Positions 31,309-39,566 of a DNA stretch of 64,000 nucleotides are shown here, piece after piece. The translations under genes and the position numbers were made by a program. Location: contig NZ_LR882035.1 in assembly GCF_904528075.1 (NCBI RefSeq), positions 2,914,001 to 2,978,000 of the forward strand, read 5' to 3'. Each line of letters begins with the position of its first letter. Positions within the stretch are counted from its first letter, which is position 1. The notes under the pieces are model-generated. The model was not told where the DNA came from. It did not search any database and saw only the letters and a program-made list of their open reading frames with translations. The DNA is from Agreia sp. COWG (GTDB lineage Bacteria; Actinomycetota; Actinomycetes; Actinomycetales; Microbacteriaceae).

Positions 31309-32850
31309 TCAGGCCCGTAGCGGAATCGACCCCACCAGCACCCCGACCGCAAGCATCGCGAGCGAGACGACCGCGGCCCGCCACAGCACCTTCCTGTGGT
31401 GATCGCCGAGGTTCACGTTGGCGAGCGAGACGAGCAGCAGGATCGCCGGCACGAGCGGGCTCTGCAGGTGCACGGGCTGGCCGGTGATCGACGCGCGGGC
31501 CATCTCGACCGGAGTGATGCCGAAGTGCGACGCGCTCTCGGCGAGAACGGGCAGGATGCCGAAGTAGAACGCGTCGTTCGACATGAAGAACGTGAACGGA
31601 ATCGACAGCACACCCGTGATGACGGCGAGGTACGGGCCCATCTCCGCCGGGATCACGTCGGTGATCCACGAGGCCATCGCCGTCACCATGCCGGTGCCGT
31701 TGAGAACGCCGACCAGCACGGCGGCCGCGAGAACCATCGAGACCACGCCCACGATCGACGGCGCGTGCGCCACGATCTCGTCGGCCTGGGTCTTGAGCTT
31801 CGGAAAGTTCACGATCAGAGCGATCGATGCCCCCACCATGAACACGAATGCTAGCGGGAAGAGGTCGAGCACCAGCAGCACCATGACGGCGACGGTCAGA
31901 ATGAGGTTGAACCAGATGAGCTTCGGCCGCAGTGTCGGCCGGTTCGGGTCGAGCATGGTGTCGGCCATGGCGGTGTCTGCCGCTTCGACGAGCGACGACG
32001 CCGCGACCGAGCCGCGGGCGCCGCGCACCGCGACGATGTTGCCGGTGTGCAGCGTCGCGGCCGCACCCGGTTTCGATCCGGCGCCGCGGAACAGGCGGGG
32101 AGCGCCGAAGATGCCGTCGCCGCGGGTGCCGTCGATGCGCGACGTGTCGATCGATCCTGCCAGGCGGCGACGCTCACCCAGGCCGAGGAACCAGGCGAAG
32201 GTGAGGGTGATGACCAGCCCCGCCGCCAGCGACGGCAGCATGGGAACGAAGATCGCCGTCGGCTCCAACGAGAGAGCGGATGCCGCGCGCACCGTCGGTC
32301 CGCCCCAGGGCACGATGTTGAGCGTGCCGTTCATCAGCCCGGCCACACACGTGAGCACCACCGGGCTCATTCCGAGCCTCAGGTAGATGGGCAGCATGGC
32401 CGAGGTCGTGATGATGAAGGTCGTCGATCCGTCGCCGTCGAGCGAGACCGCTCCGGCCAGCAGCGCGGTGCCCAGCACCACCTTCGCCGGGTCGTCGCCG
32501 AGCAGGCGGGTGATCAGCCGGATGAGGGGGTCGAACAGGCCCACGTCGATCATGATGCCGAAGTACATGATCGCGAACATGAGCAACGCGGCCGTCGGCG
32601 CCATCGACTTGATCGAGTCGATCACCATGTCCCCGAGCCCGAGCCCCGCGCCCGCGAAGAGGCCGAAGATGGTGGGCACGACGATGAGCGCGACCATCGG
32701 GGTCAGCCGACGGGTCATGATGAGAGCCATGAAGGCGAGCACCATGGCGAAGCCGAGCACGACCAGCGTGCCGTCCGATGGGGTGAAGGCCAGGTTGTAG
32801 CCGTCCTCCTCGGCCGCGGCGGCCGCGAGGACGGTGAGCACAGGGGACAT
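31309..32850 (-). CDS. CitMHS-family citrate/divalent-metal transporter
   Basis: A 513-residue secondary transporter with 11-12 hydrophobic segments. Family landmarks are SLDGDGSTTFIITTSAMLPIYLRLGM, the NIVPWGGPTVRAASAL loop, a central cytoplasmic loop of about 90 residues (ERRRLAGSIDTSR...), and the FFMSNDAFYFGILPVL and TGQPVHLQSPLVPA segments near the end. CitMHS proteins import citrate complexed with a divalent metal. AAAGGAG precedes the ATG at 32850. It is divergent from a CitA/CitB-type two-component system that is the obvious regulator. Confidence 0.92.
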   Translation of the reverse strand: MSPVLTVLAAAAAEEDGYNLAFTPSDGTLVVLGFAMVLAFMALIMTRRLTPMVALIVVPTIFGLFAGAGLGLGDMVIDSIKSMAPTAALLMFAIMYFGIMIDVGLFDPLIRLITRLLGDDPAKVVLGTALLAGAVSLDGDGSTTFIITTSAMLPIYLRLGMSPVVLTCVAGLMNGTLNIVPWGGPTVRAASALSLEPTAIFVPMLPSLAAGLVITLTFAWFLGLGERRRLAGSIDTSRIDGTRGDGIFGAPRLFRGAGSKPGAAATLHTGNIVAVRGARGSVAASSLVEAADTAMADTMLDPNRPTLRPKLIWFNLILTVAVMVLLVLDLFPLAFVFMVGASIALIVNFPKLKTQADEIVAHAPSIVGVVSMVLAAAVLVGVLNGTGMVTAMASWITDVIPAEMGPYLAVITGVLSIPFTFFMSNDAFYFGILPVLAESASHFGITPVEMARASITGQPVHLQSPLVPAILLLVSLANVNLGDHHRKVLWRAAVVSLAMLAVGVLVGSIPLRA

Positions 32851-32998
32851 CTCGACTCCTTTGTCTGCGGCGAACGTTCATCGTCAACCGGATCCCGCGA
32901 ATCTAGAGACTTCTCGACCGCAGCGCGCGCTATGTCTCATTGCTTGACCTTCTGCGCGAAACGCGGGTTCAGCGCATTATGCTCACGGTGGAGGAATG

Positions 32999-34870
32999 AT
33001 GAGGTTCTCGACCCGGGTGGTGCTGCTGCAGACGGCGACGGCCGTCGCCGTTGTCGCCGTGTGCGCCGTCGTCTTCCTGCTGCTCGGTATTCAGCAGTTG
33101 CGCACCGAGGCCGAGACGTCTGCCCTCAACATCGCTCGCACCCTGGCCGTCGACCCTCAGGTGCGCGCCGACGTGGCCGAGCTGAGCGCCGACCCGGGCA
33201 CTCCCCGCGCGGCCCAGCTCCGAGACGGTGAACTGCAACGGCTGGCCAGGGCGGTGACCGAACGCACCGGCACCCTGTTCGTCGTGATCACCGACGACCA
33301 CGGAATCCGCCTCGCCCATCCCGACGCCGACGTTCTCGGCGAGCCCGTCAGCACCGATTTTCGCGAGGTGCTCGCCGGAAAAGAGGTGGTGACCTGGCAG
33401 CAGGGAACGCTGGGGGTCTCGGCGCGGGCGAAGGTGCCCGTGCTTCCTCCCGCAGGCCAGGGCACCGCTCCCGTCGGCGAGGTGAGCGTGGGGTTCGAGC
33501 CGTCGAGCGTCTTCTCCGATCTCCCCTCGCTGATCGGCGGAATTGCCGCCGCGGCCGGTGCCGCCCTGCTGTTAGCGGCTCTCTCCGCGATGCTGTTGCG
33601 ACGCCGGTGGGAACGTCTGACGCTCGGCCTGCAGCCCGAGGAGCTCGTGGCGCTCGTGCAGAACCAGGCGGCGGTGCTCGACGGGGTCGGCGACGGCGTG
33701 ATTGCCCTCGATGCCGACGGCATGGTGCGTCTGTGCAACGAGACCGCCCGCGAGCTGCTCGACCTCGTCGACCCCGAGGGCAAGAGCCTCGCTGCTCTCG
33801 GCGTCGCGCCGGCCATCCTCGTGGCCGTGCGCGAGGCAACGGCGGGAGACGGCATCGTGTCGGGAGATCGGGTTCTCTTTGTCGATGCGCAGGCGGTGCG
33901 AAGGGATGGTCGCGACCTCGGGATGGTGGTGATCGTGCGCGATCGCACCGACCTGGTGGCGCTGAGCGAACGCCTCGACACGGTGCGGGCGATGACGAGC
34001 GCGTTGCGGGTGCAGCGGCACGAGTTCGCCAACCGTCTGCACGTCGCGGCGGGTCTGCTCGACGCCGGTCGCGGGCACGAGGCGCGGGAGTTCCTCGGCG
34101 AACAACTGCAGCGAGGGCCGGTCGACTACCCCGTCGAGAACATCGATCTGATCGGCGACCCGCTGCTGCACGCGCTCATCGGGGCGCACGCGCTCGAGGC
34201 GGGCGAACGCGGCGTGCGTCTGTCGGTCGCCGCAGACTCGCTGCTGCTGTCGCCGCTCGGCGACGTCGAGGATGTGGCCGCCGTGCTCGGCAACCTCGTC
34301 GACAACGCCGTGCGCGCCGCGGTCGCCGGGCGCGAGCCGCGCAGCGTGAGCATCGGCTGTTACGGCGACGGGGCCGATCTCGTGTTGACCGTGTCGGATT
34401 CCGGCGCGGGCGTTCCCCACGACGTCGACCTCTTTCGTCGCCGCGAGAGCTCCCGTCTCGACACCTCGCCCGTCGACGCCTCTCGCGGTGACGCCTCCCG
34501 TCGCGACGTCTCCCGCGGCGACCTCTCTCGCGGTGACACAGATCGCGTGCACGGCCTCGGAGTCGGCCTGCCGCTGTCGCGCGAACTCGCCCGCCGTCGC
34601 GGCGGCGATGTCTGGCTCATCGAATCAGGCAGACCGGATGCCGGCCCCGCCGACTCGGACACCGACCCGTCGTTCTCGGGTGCCGTCTTCGGCGCGCGGC
34701 TGCGGAACGTCCTCGTGATCGAGCCTCTCGATGTCACAGCCGACGTGACCACCCCCGACGTGACCACCCCCGACGTGACCACACATCTCGTGGCCACACA
34801 CCACGCAGCCACACACCACGTCGCCGAACACCTCCCCCCTAAACCCCACTCAGAGGACGACGTCTCATGA
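32999..34870 (+). CDS. Sensor histidine kinase, CitA/DcuS family, with repeat-expanded ATP lid
   Basis: A 623-residue sensor: helix 1 at about 9-31, an extracytoplasmic PAS-like citrate-type sensor (TDDHGIRLAHPDADVLGEPV), helix 2 near 178-200, a cytoplasmic PAS, the H-box RVQRHEFANRLHVAAGLL with His341, N-box NLVDNAVRAAV, then SDSGAGVP and GLGVGLPLSREL. Between the last two lies an unusual insertion of SRGD-like repeats, and after the ATPase domain a TTPDV and THHVA-rich tail of about 45 residues. The second of two adjacent ATGs (32999) was chosen because GGAGG then has a 4-base spacing; 32996 leaves only 1. The stop overlaps the response-regulator start. Confidence 0.9.
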   Translation: MRFSTRVVLLQTATAVAVVAVCAVVFLLLGIQQLRTEAETSALNIARTLAVDPQVRADVAELSADPGTPRAAQLRDGELQRLARAVTERTGTLFVVITDDHGIRLAHPDADVLGEPVSTDFREVLAGKEVVTWQQGTLGVSARAKVPVLPPAGQGTAPVGEVSVGFEPSSVFSDLPSLIGGIAAAAGAALLLAALSAMLLRRRWERLTLGLQPEELVALVQNQAAVLDGVGDGVIALDADGMVRLCNETARELLDLVDPEGKSLAALGVAPAILVAVREATAGDGIVSGDRVLFVDAQAVRRDGRDLGMVVIVRDRTDLVALSERLDTVRAMTSALRVQRHEFANRLHVAAGLLDAGRGHEAREFLGEQLQRGPVDYPVENIDLIGDPLLHALIGAHALEAGERGVRLSVAADSLLLSPLGDVEDVAAVLGNLVDNAVRAAVAGREPRSVSIGCYGDGADLVLTVSDSGAGVPHDVDLFRRRESSRLDTSPVDASRGDASRRDVSRGDLSRGDTDRVHGLGVGLPLSRELARRRGGDVWLIESGRPDAGPADSDTDPSFSGAVFGARLRNVLVIEPLDVTADVTTPDVTTPDVTTHLVATHHAATHHVAEHLPPKPHSEDDVS

Positions 34871-35523
34871 CCGCACCCCTTCGTGTCCTCGTCATCGAAG
34901 ACGACTTCCGCGTCGCCGGACTGCATCGCGACATCGTCGCCGAACGGCCCGGCTACCTGGCCCTGGAGCCGGCCCGCACCCTCGCCGAGGCTGCGACGAC
35001 GGTGCGCACCGAGCATCCGGATCTGCTGCTCGTCGACGCTTTTCTGCCCGACGGAGACGGGGTCGCATTTCTTCGCGATGTCGACGTCGATGCATTCGTG
35101 CTCTCGGCTGCCGCCGACGCTCGCACGGTGCGCAGGGCGATGCGGGCAGGCGCGCTCGGCTATCTGGTCAAGCCGTTCGCGCGGCATGCGCTCACCGAGC
35201 TGCTGGATCGCTACCTGCGCTTTCGCAATCTTCTCGACGACGATCGCGCGGTCTCTCAAGAAGACATCGATCGAGCCCTCGCGATCCTGCGAGCGGGAGG
35301 CGACGCCCCCTCGGTCTCTCGTTCCGCGACGGAGCAGGTGCTGCTCGAGGCGCTCGGCGACGCCGAGTCGTCGGCATCGGAGATCGCCGATCGCGCCGGC
35401 GTCTCGCGGGCCACCGCCCAGCGGCACCTCTCGGCGCTGGCCGGGCGCGGTGTGATCGACGTGCGCCTGCGCTATGGCACGACGGGTCGGCCCGAGCATC
35501 GCTACGAGCGCGCGCGAACGTGA
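34867..35523 (+). CDS. Response regulator, CitB/DcuR family
   Basis: A 218-residue regulator. The receiver domain has the acidic pair EDD at 11-13, phospho-acceptor Asp57 in LLLVDAFLPDGDG and Lys in LVKPF. The C-terminal part carries a winged HTH (SASEIADRAGVSRATAQRHLSALAGRGVIDVR). It is coupled to the CitA-like kinase by an ATGA overlap and should activate the divergent CitMHS transporter gene in response to extracellular di- or tricarboxylates. Confidence 0.92.
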   Translation: MTAPLRVLVIEDDFRVAGLHRDIVAERPGYLALEPARTLAEAATTVRTEHPDLLLVDAFLPDGDGVAFLRDVDVDAFVLSAAADARTVRRAMRAGALGYLVKPFARHALTELLDRYLRFRNLLDDDRAVSQEDIDRALAILRAGGDAPSVSRSATEQVLLEALGDAESSASEIADRAGVSRATAQRHLSALAGRGVIDVRLRYGTTGRPEHRYERART

Positions 35524-35647
35524 GCGCATCCGCGCGAGGCATCGGCGGGAGCACCGGCACCGGCAGGGTCGTCTAACGCCCCGCAGACACCAGCGGTCTG
35601 AGCGACCGATCCGATGAGACCTCGAGTCCCAAGAAACGCACCCTTGA

Positions 35648-35659
35648 CCCCCGAAGGGG
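35648..35659. promoter_or_regulatory. CCCC/GGGG palindrome upstream of the DUF1524 protein
   Basis: CCCCCGAAGGGG at 35648-35659 lies 63 bases before the GTG at 35722, followed by CTGAGCAA at about 35690-35697. See the related element at 30617-30629. Regulatory role is speculative. Confidence 0.35.
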
Positions 35660-35721
35660 CACTGGCGGCCCCACGCCCCGTGCACTTAGCTGAGCAAGGT
35701 TCATAAATAGGGGGACATTTC

Positions 35722-37284
35722 GTGAACGATGCAAAGCAGGCTCCACCAGGCTGGTACCAGGATTCATCGAACGCGGCGCAGATGCGCTGGTGGGATGGAC
35801 AACGCTGGACGGAGTTCGTCGCCCCCGCTCAGACTCCGCTCACACAGCCGGTCGCAACACCCGCACAGCCGGTCGCAGCACCCACACAGCCGGTCGCAAC
35901 ACCCGCGCAGCCCGTCGCAGCGCCGATGCCCGCGCAGCCGACCTCGACACCGGCCCGCCTTCCGCGTGTGTCGTCGTTCGCCGCAATCGACTGGCGCAGG
36001 ATTCCCCTCTCCACCTGGGTCGTCGCCGCATTCGTCACCCTTTTCCTAGTCCTGTCGATCGTCGGCTCTGGCTTCGGCGGCCTGCTCGTCGGGCTGGGGT
36101 TCGTCGCCCTTCTCACCGGCGCATACACCGCGGTGACCCGTCGGCGCAGCTGGGCTCTCCTCCCCTCGTCGCGCAAGGTCGGCACCGCGGTGGTGGCCAC
36201 CGGCCTGGTCGTGATGATGATCGGCGGGGCCACCTCTGGCAGCACGCGCGAGCGCACGACGCCGGTCGAGGCCGCGACGAAGATCTCCTCGGCGACTCCG
36301 ACGGCATCCGGCACCCCCACGCCCACGGCGACGCCGAACCCGTTCGCCGAGCCGGCCGACCCCGTGGCCGTGAAGACGCCCGCAGACGGCCCCAGCGTGG
36401 TCATCGCCGACAACACGGTGACGGCGCACTCGGCCAACGATCTTCTCGCGACGCTGCCCGTCAAGGGAAAGGCGGCGAAGACCGGTTACAGCCGCACGAG
36501 CCAGTTCGGCGAGGCCTGGCTCGACGTCGACCACAACGGCTGCGACACCCGCAACGACGTACTGGCTCGCGACCTCACCGCCTCCACGAAATCCGGCGCC
36601 TGCACAGTCACCGCCGGCAGTCTGGTCGATCCGTACACGGGCGACAAGCTGAGCTTCGTGCGCGGCAACACCACGTCGACCGAGGTGCAGATCGACCATG
36701 TCGTGGCCCTGATCGATGTCTGGCAGACCGGCGGCAAGCAACTCACGACGGCGCAGCGCGTCTCGCTGGCGAACGATCCCATCAACCTGATGGCGGTGTC
36801 GGCCGAGGCGAACAGCGCGAAGTCTGCGGGCGATGCCGCCACCTGGCTGCCGAAGAACAAGGTGATCCGCTGCGAGTACGTCGCCCGCCAGATCTCGGTC
36901 AAGGTGACCTACGGCCTCTGGATCACCCAGCCCGAGCACGACGCGATGCAGAAGGTTCTGGCCGGATGCGCTTCGCAGCCCTCGTTCACCTCGACCTTCG
37001 CGCCCGCACCGGTGGCTGCGCCCGCACCGGAGCCCGCGCCCGTTCCGGCCCCCGCGCCTGCGCCCGCCCCGGAACCCGCTCCCGCTCCGGCACCGGAGCC
37101 CGCGGCGCCGGCCGAGCCCGAACCGGAGCCCGCACCTGCGCCGGCTCCCGAGCCTGAAGCGCCATCGGCCTACTACGCGAACTGCGCCGCGGTACGAGCG
37201 GCCGGAGCCGCCCCGATCTACGCGGGTCAACCCGGCTACAGCTCGAAGCTCGACCGCGACGGAGACGGTGTGGCCTGCGAGTAG
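35722..37284 (+). CDS. Membrane-anchored DUF2510-DUF1524(HNH)-Excalibur protein, putative extracellular nuclease
   Basis: A 520-residue multidomain protein: DUF2510 at 8-34 (PPGWYQDSSNAAQMRWWDGQRWTEF), a TQPVATPAQPVAAP repeat linker, two or three transmembrane segments (about 93-180), a TPTATPTP linker, a GmrSD-like DUF1524 domain (about 235-420) with the HNH-type residues in QIDHVVAL and NDPINLMAVSAEANSAKSAGDAATWLP, then a long Pro/Ala/Glu repeat and a C-terminal Excalibur module (CAAVRAAGAAPI...LDRDGDGVACE). The topology places the nuclease outside. Secreted DUF1524 proteins of this type are common in actinobacteria, possibly nutritional or competitive DNases. The GTG at 35722 has GGGGGA upstream. 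Confidence 0.85.
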   Translation: MNDAKQAPPGWYQDSSNAAQMRWWDGQRWTEFVAPAQTPLTQPVATPAQPVAAPTQPVATPAQPVAAPMPAQPTSTPARLPRVSSFAAIDWRRIPLSTWVVAAFVTLFLVLSIVGSGFGGLLVGLGFVALLTGAYTAVTRRRSWALLPSSRKVGTAVVATGLVVMMIGGATSGSTRERTTPVEAATKISSATPTASGTPTPTATPNPFAEPADPVAVKTPADGPSVVIADNTVTAHSANDLLATLPVKGKAAKTGYSRTSQFGEAWLDVDHNGCDTRNDVLARDLTASTKSGACTVTAGSLVDPYTGDKLSFVRGNTTSTEVQIDHVVALIDVWQTGGKQLTTAQRVSLANDPINLMAVSAEANSAKSAGDAATWLPKNKVIRCEYVARQISVKVTYGLWITQPEHDAMQKVLAGCASQPSFTSTFAPAPVAAPAPEPAPVPAPAPAPAPEPAPAPAPEPAAPAEPEPEPAPAPAPEPEAPSAYYANCAAVRAAGAAPIYAGQPGYSSKLDRDGDGVACE

Positions 37285-37313
37285 CTCGGGGCTGCTAGCA
37301 GCTCCGGGCTGCT
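37283..37313. repeat. 14-bp direct repeat after the DUF1524 gene
   Basis: AGCTCGGGGCTGCT at 37283-37296 recurs as AGCTCCGGGCTGCT at 37300-37313; the pair can also fold into a GC-rich stem. It overlaps the TAG stop. No T-run follows, so it is not a clear terminator. Confidence 0.45.
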
Positions 37314-37431
37314 CAGCCGACGTGGCCGCCAGAAGCGACACGACTCCGAGTACCAACGAGGTGACGTTGAAGATCGTTCACTATCGATAGCCTCGGGCAC
37401 CAGTGCACCGAGGCACACATCAGGGGGAATC

Positions 37432-38529
37432 ATGGAGTTTGCCGAGCTACTAGCTGCGTTGGCGCAGAAGGTTCGAAATCAGAGGGACGCGATCCAGACC
37501 GAGGAGGCGACGAAGAACGCATTCGTCATGCCGTTCATCTCGACAATCCTGGGCTACGACGTGTTCAACCCCCTCGAGGTCGTGCCGGAGTTCACCGCCG
37601 ATGTGGGCGTGAAGCGCGGCGAGAAGGTCGATTACGCGATCATGCGTGACGGCGAGGTACAGATCCTCATCGAGTGCAAGAAGTCGACGGAGCCGCTGAG
37701 AATCGAGCACGCCTCGCAGCTCTTCCGCTACTTCGCAGTCACGAACGCCCGCATCGCGGTACTCACCAACGGCGAGACCTACCAGTTCTATACCGACCTT
37801 GACGCACCGAACCGCATGGACGACAAGCCATTCCTCGTGCTGGATCTGCTGGATATCGACGACAGCCTGATCTCGGAGTTGAAGAAGCTCAGCAAAGACG
37901 TCTTCGACCTCGATTCGGTCATCAACGCCGCTGAAGAGCTGAAATACATCGGGCAGATCAAGCGCACCCTGGCTGCTCAGTTCAAAGACCCGCACGACGA
38001 CTGGGTTCGTTTTTTCACGACTCGCGTCTACGACGGAGCGTTCACGGCGAAGGTGCGCGAACAGTTCACCTCGCTCGTGACAAAGGCGACAAAGCAGTTC
38101 TTGAACGATCAAGTCAACGAGCGGCTCAAGACCGCCCTCGGCGGTTCCAACTTCTCGGTCGTCGATCCCAATATCGCCGAGACGGCGGTGACGAGCCAGC
38201 CTGTCGTCGAAGACGATCTCGACCGCGACACCGAGATCGACACCACGCTCGAGGAACTCGAGGGGTACCAGATCGTGAAGGCGATCGCCTGCGGTGAGGT
38301 CAAGCCACAACGCATCGTTCACCGCGACGCCAAGTCGTACTTCGCAGTCCTGCTCGACGACAACAACCGCAAGCCGATCGCCCGGCTGCACTTCAATTCG
38401 AAGAAGCAGAAGTACGTGGGCGTCTTCGACACCGAGAAGAACGAGACCCGCCACCCGATCGCATCGCTCGAAGAGATCTATCAGCACGCCGAAGAGATCC
38501 GCAGCATCGTGCGCCACTACGAGAGCTAG
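37432..38529 (+). CDS. Orphan HsdR N-terminal (type I restriction nuclease-like) protein
   Basis: A 365-residue soluble protein. Residues about 20-160 are the PD-(D/E)xK nuclease domain of type I restriction R subunits: an early Glu, VDYAIMRDGEVQILIECKKS with the D...ECK catalytic set near 66-82, and HASQLFRYFAVTNARIAVLTNG. There is no helicase part and no hsdM or hsdS nearby. The C-terminal region contains a beta-rich part (YFAVLLDDNNRKPIARLHFNS). Stand-alone proteins of this type are frequent in genomic islands; role in defence or prophage biology is unproven. AGGGGGAATC precedes the ATG. Confidence 0.85.
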   Translation: MEFAELLAALAQKVRNQRDAIQTEEATKNAFVMPFISTILGYDVFNPLEVVPEFTADVGVKRGEKVDYAIMRDGEVQILIECKKSTEPLRIEHASQLFRYFAVTNARIAVLTNGETYQFYTDLDAPNRMDDKPFLVLDLLDIDDSLISELKKLSKDVFDLDSVINAAEELKYIGQIKRTLAAQFKDPHDDWVRFFTTRVYDGAFTAKVREQFTSLVTKATKQFLNDQVNERLKTALGGSNFSVVDPNIAETAVTSQPVVEDDLDRDTEIDTTLEELEGYQIVKAIACGEVKPQRIVHRDAKSYFAVLLDDNNRKPIARLHFNSKKQKYVGVFDTEKNETRHPIASLEEIYQHAEEIRSIVRHYES

Positions 38530-38543
38530 GTTCAGCGAGAATC

Positions 38544-39491
38544 ATGTCGAAGTCAAGGAGAAATAGGGCAAGCCGTCAGCGGATAACCGCGACGAATCGG
38601 ACCAGTAAAACTCTCTCCTCCGCGCGTAACTCTCATCGTCGCGATGAGGGTAAAAATCTGCCCCAAAGAATCACAGGCATCATTGGCGCCGCCTTCACCG
38701 CATTCTTAGTGACGCTCATAAGTTCAAATGCGCTGACGATCGCTACCGGATTGAGCTGGCTCACATTTCCTCTATTGCTTCTCGCAGTTGTGAGCGTCGG
38801 GATTTGGTTCTTCCTCAAGTTTCCGACGTTCAAGTCTAGATTTCTCAGCGTCGTAGCTGCGGTCCTCATTCTGAGCGTTGCGATCTCCCTGTGGTCTTCT
38901 AATGCAACTCGTCGTCAGGTCGAAGCGATGCTGGCGTCCGTATGCTCGGACGGCATGTGGGTAGATCAGCGTGCGACCTGCTACACACAATCGGGCGATT
39001 TTATAATCGAAAATTTCAGCGCATTCGATCCGACCGTCTGGCATGGGTGGGATGAAGTTGAGAACGCCACGACGGTGAGTGTCAGTCAGATGACTCAAGA
39101 GGTGGTGGCACTGCGAGGCCAGCCCGTAGCAAGCATCGGTCACGTCCTTATTACTCAAAGCCTTGGCGGACTGATGCAGACAATCCAAATCAGGATGATG
39201 GACTCGACGGAGGCCTCCCAACTCGAGACAGCCAATATCGCATCCAATCCACTTGATAGTGATGCGGACATCGAACTACTAACTCGGGGCGCGATCGATC
39301 CCGACGCTCGGCCGAGTAGTTTGGTCTATTGCAATCTGCCTGCCCGTCCATTTTTTTACCCCAAAGCCGGAGACCTCATTGCCTTCAAGGGGGTCGTTAT
39401 CGCCTTTGGATCCATCCCGTACCAGGGCGGCGGCGCGTCCCAGACACTATATGTGAGCTGTTCATCTGCCGAGATAGTGCCCTCAAGTTAG
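38544..39491 (+). CDS. Hypothetical membrane protein of atypical composition
   Basis: A 315-residue protein I do not recognise. The basic N-terminus (about 40 residues) is followed by three hydrophobic segments (about 44-63, 67-88, 98-117) and a large extracytoplasmic-looking region with four or five Cys (CSDGMW, CYTQSG, YCNLPA, VSCSS). Codon use is clearly lower in GC than the neighbours, with many A/T-ending codons, suggesting recent acquisition. It follows the orphan HsdR-N gene by 15 bases and may share its transcript. Confidence 0.7.
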   Translation: MSKSRRNRASRQRITATNRTSKTLSSARNSHRRDEGKNLPQRITGIIGAAFTAFLVTLISSNALTIATGLSWLTFPLLLLAVVSVGIWFFLKFPTFKSRFLSVVAAVLILSVAISLWSSNATRRQVEAMLASVCSDGMWVDQRATCYTQSGDFIIENFSAFDPTVWHGWDEVENATTVSVSQMTQEVVALRGQPVASIGHVLITQSLGGLMQTIQIRMMDSTEASQLETANIASNPLDSDADIELLTRGAIDPDARPSSLVYCNLPARPFFYPKAGDLIAFKGVVIAFGSIPYQGGGASQTLYVSCSSAEIVPSS

Positions 39492-39566
39492 GCGCACGGC
39501 TCGTTCAGCCGACTTTGCGGGTAGCGCGCCCCGCTCACACCCTGCCATCGCACCCCTGCCATCCAC

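Noticed and set aside
32941..32998. Vegetative promoter for the CitA-like kinase
   Set aside because: TTGACC is present, but no -10 hexamer lies at an acceptable spacing, so I do not assign one.
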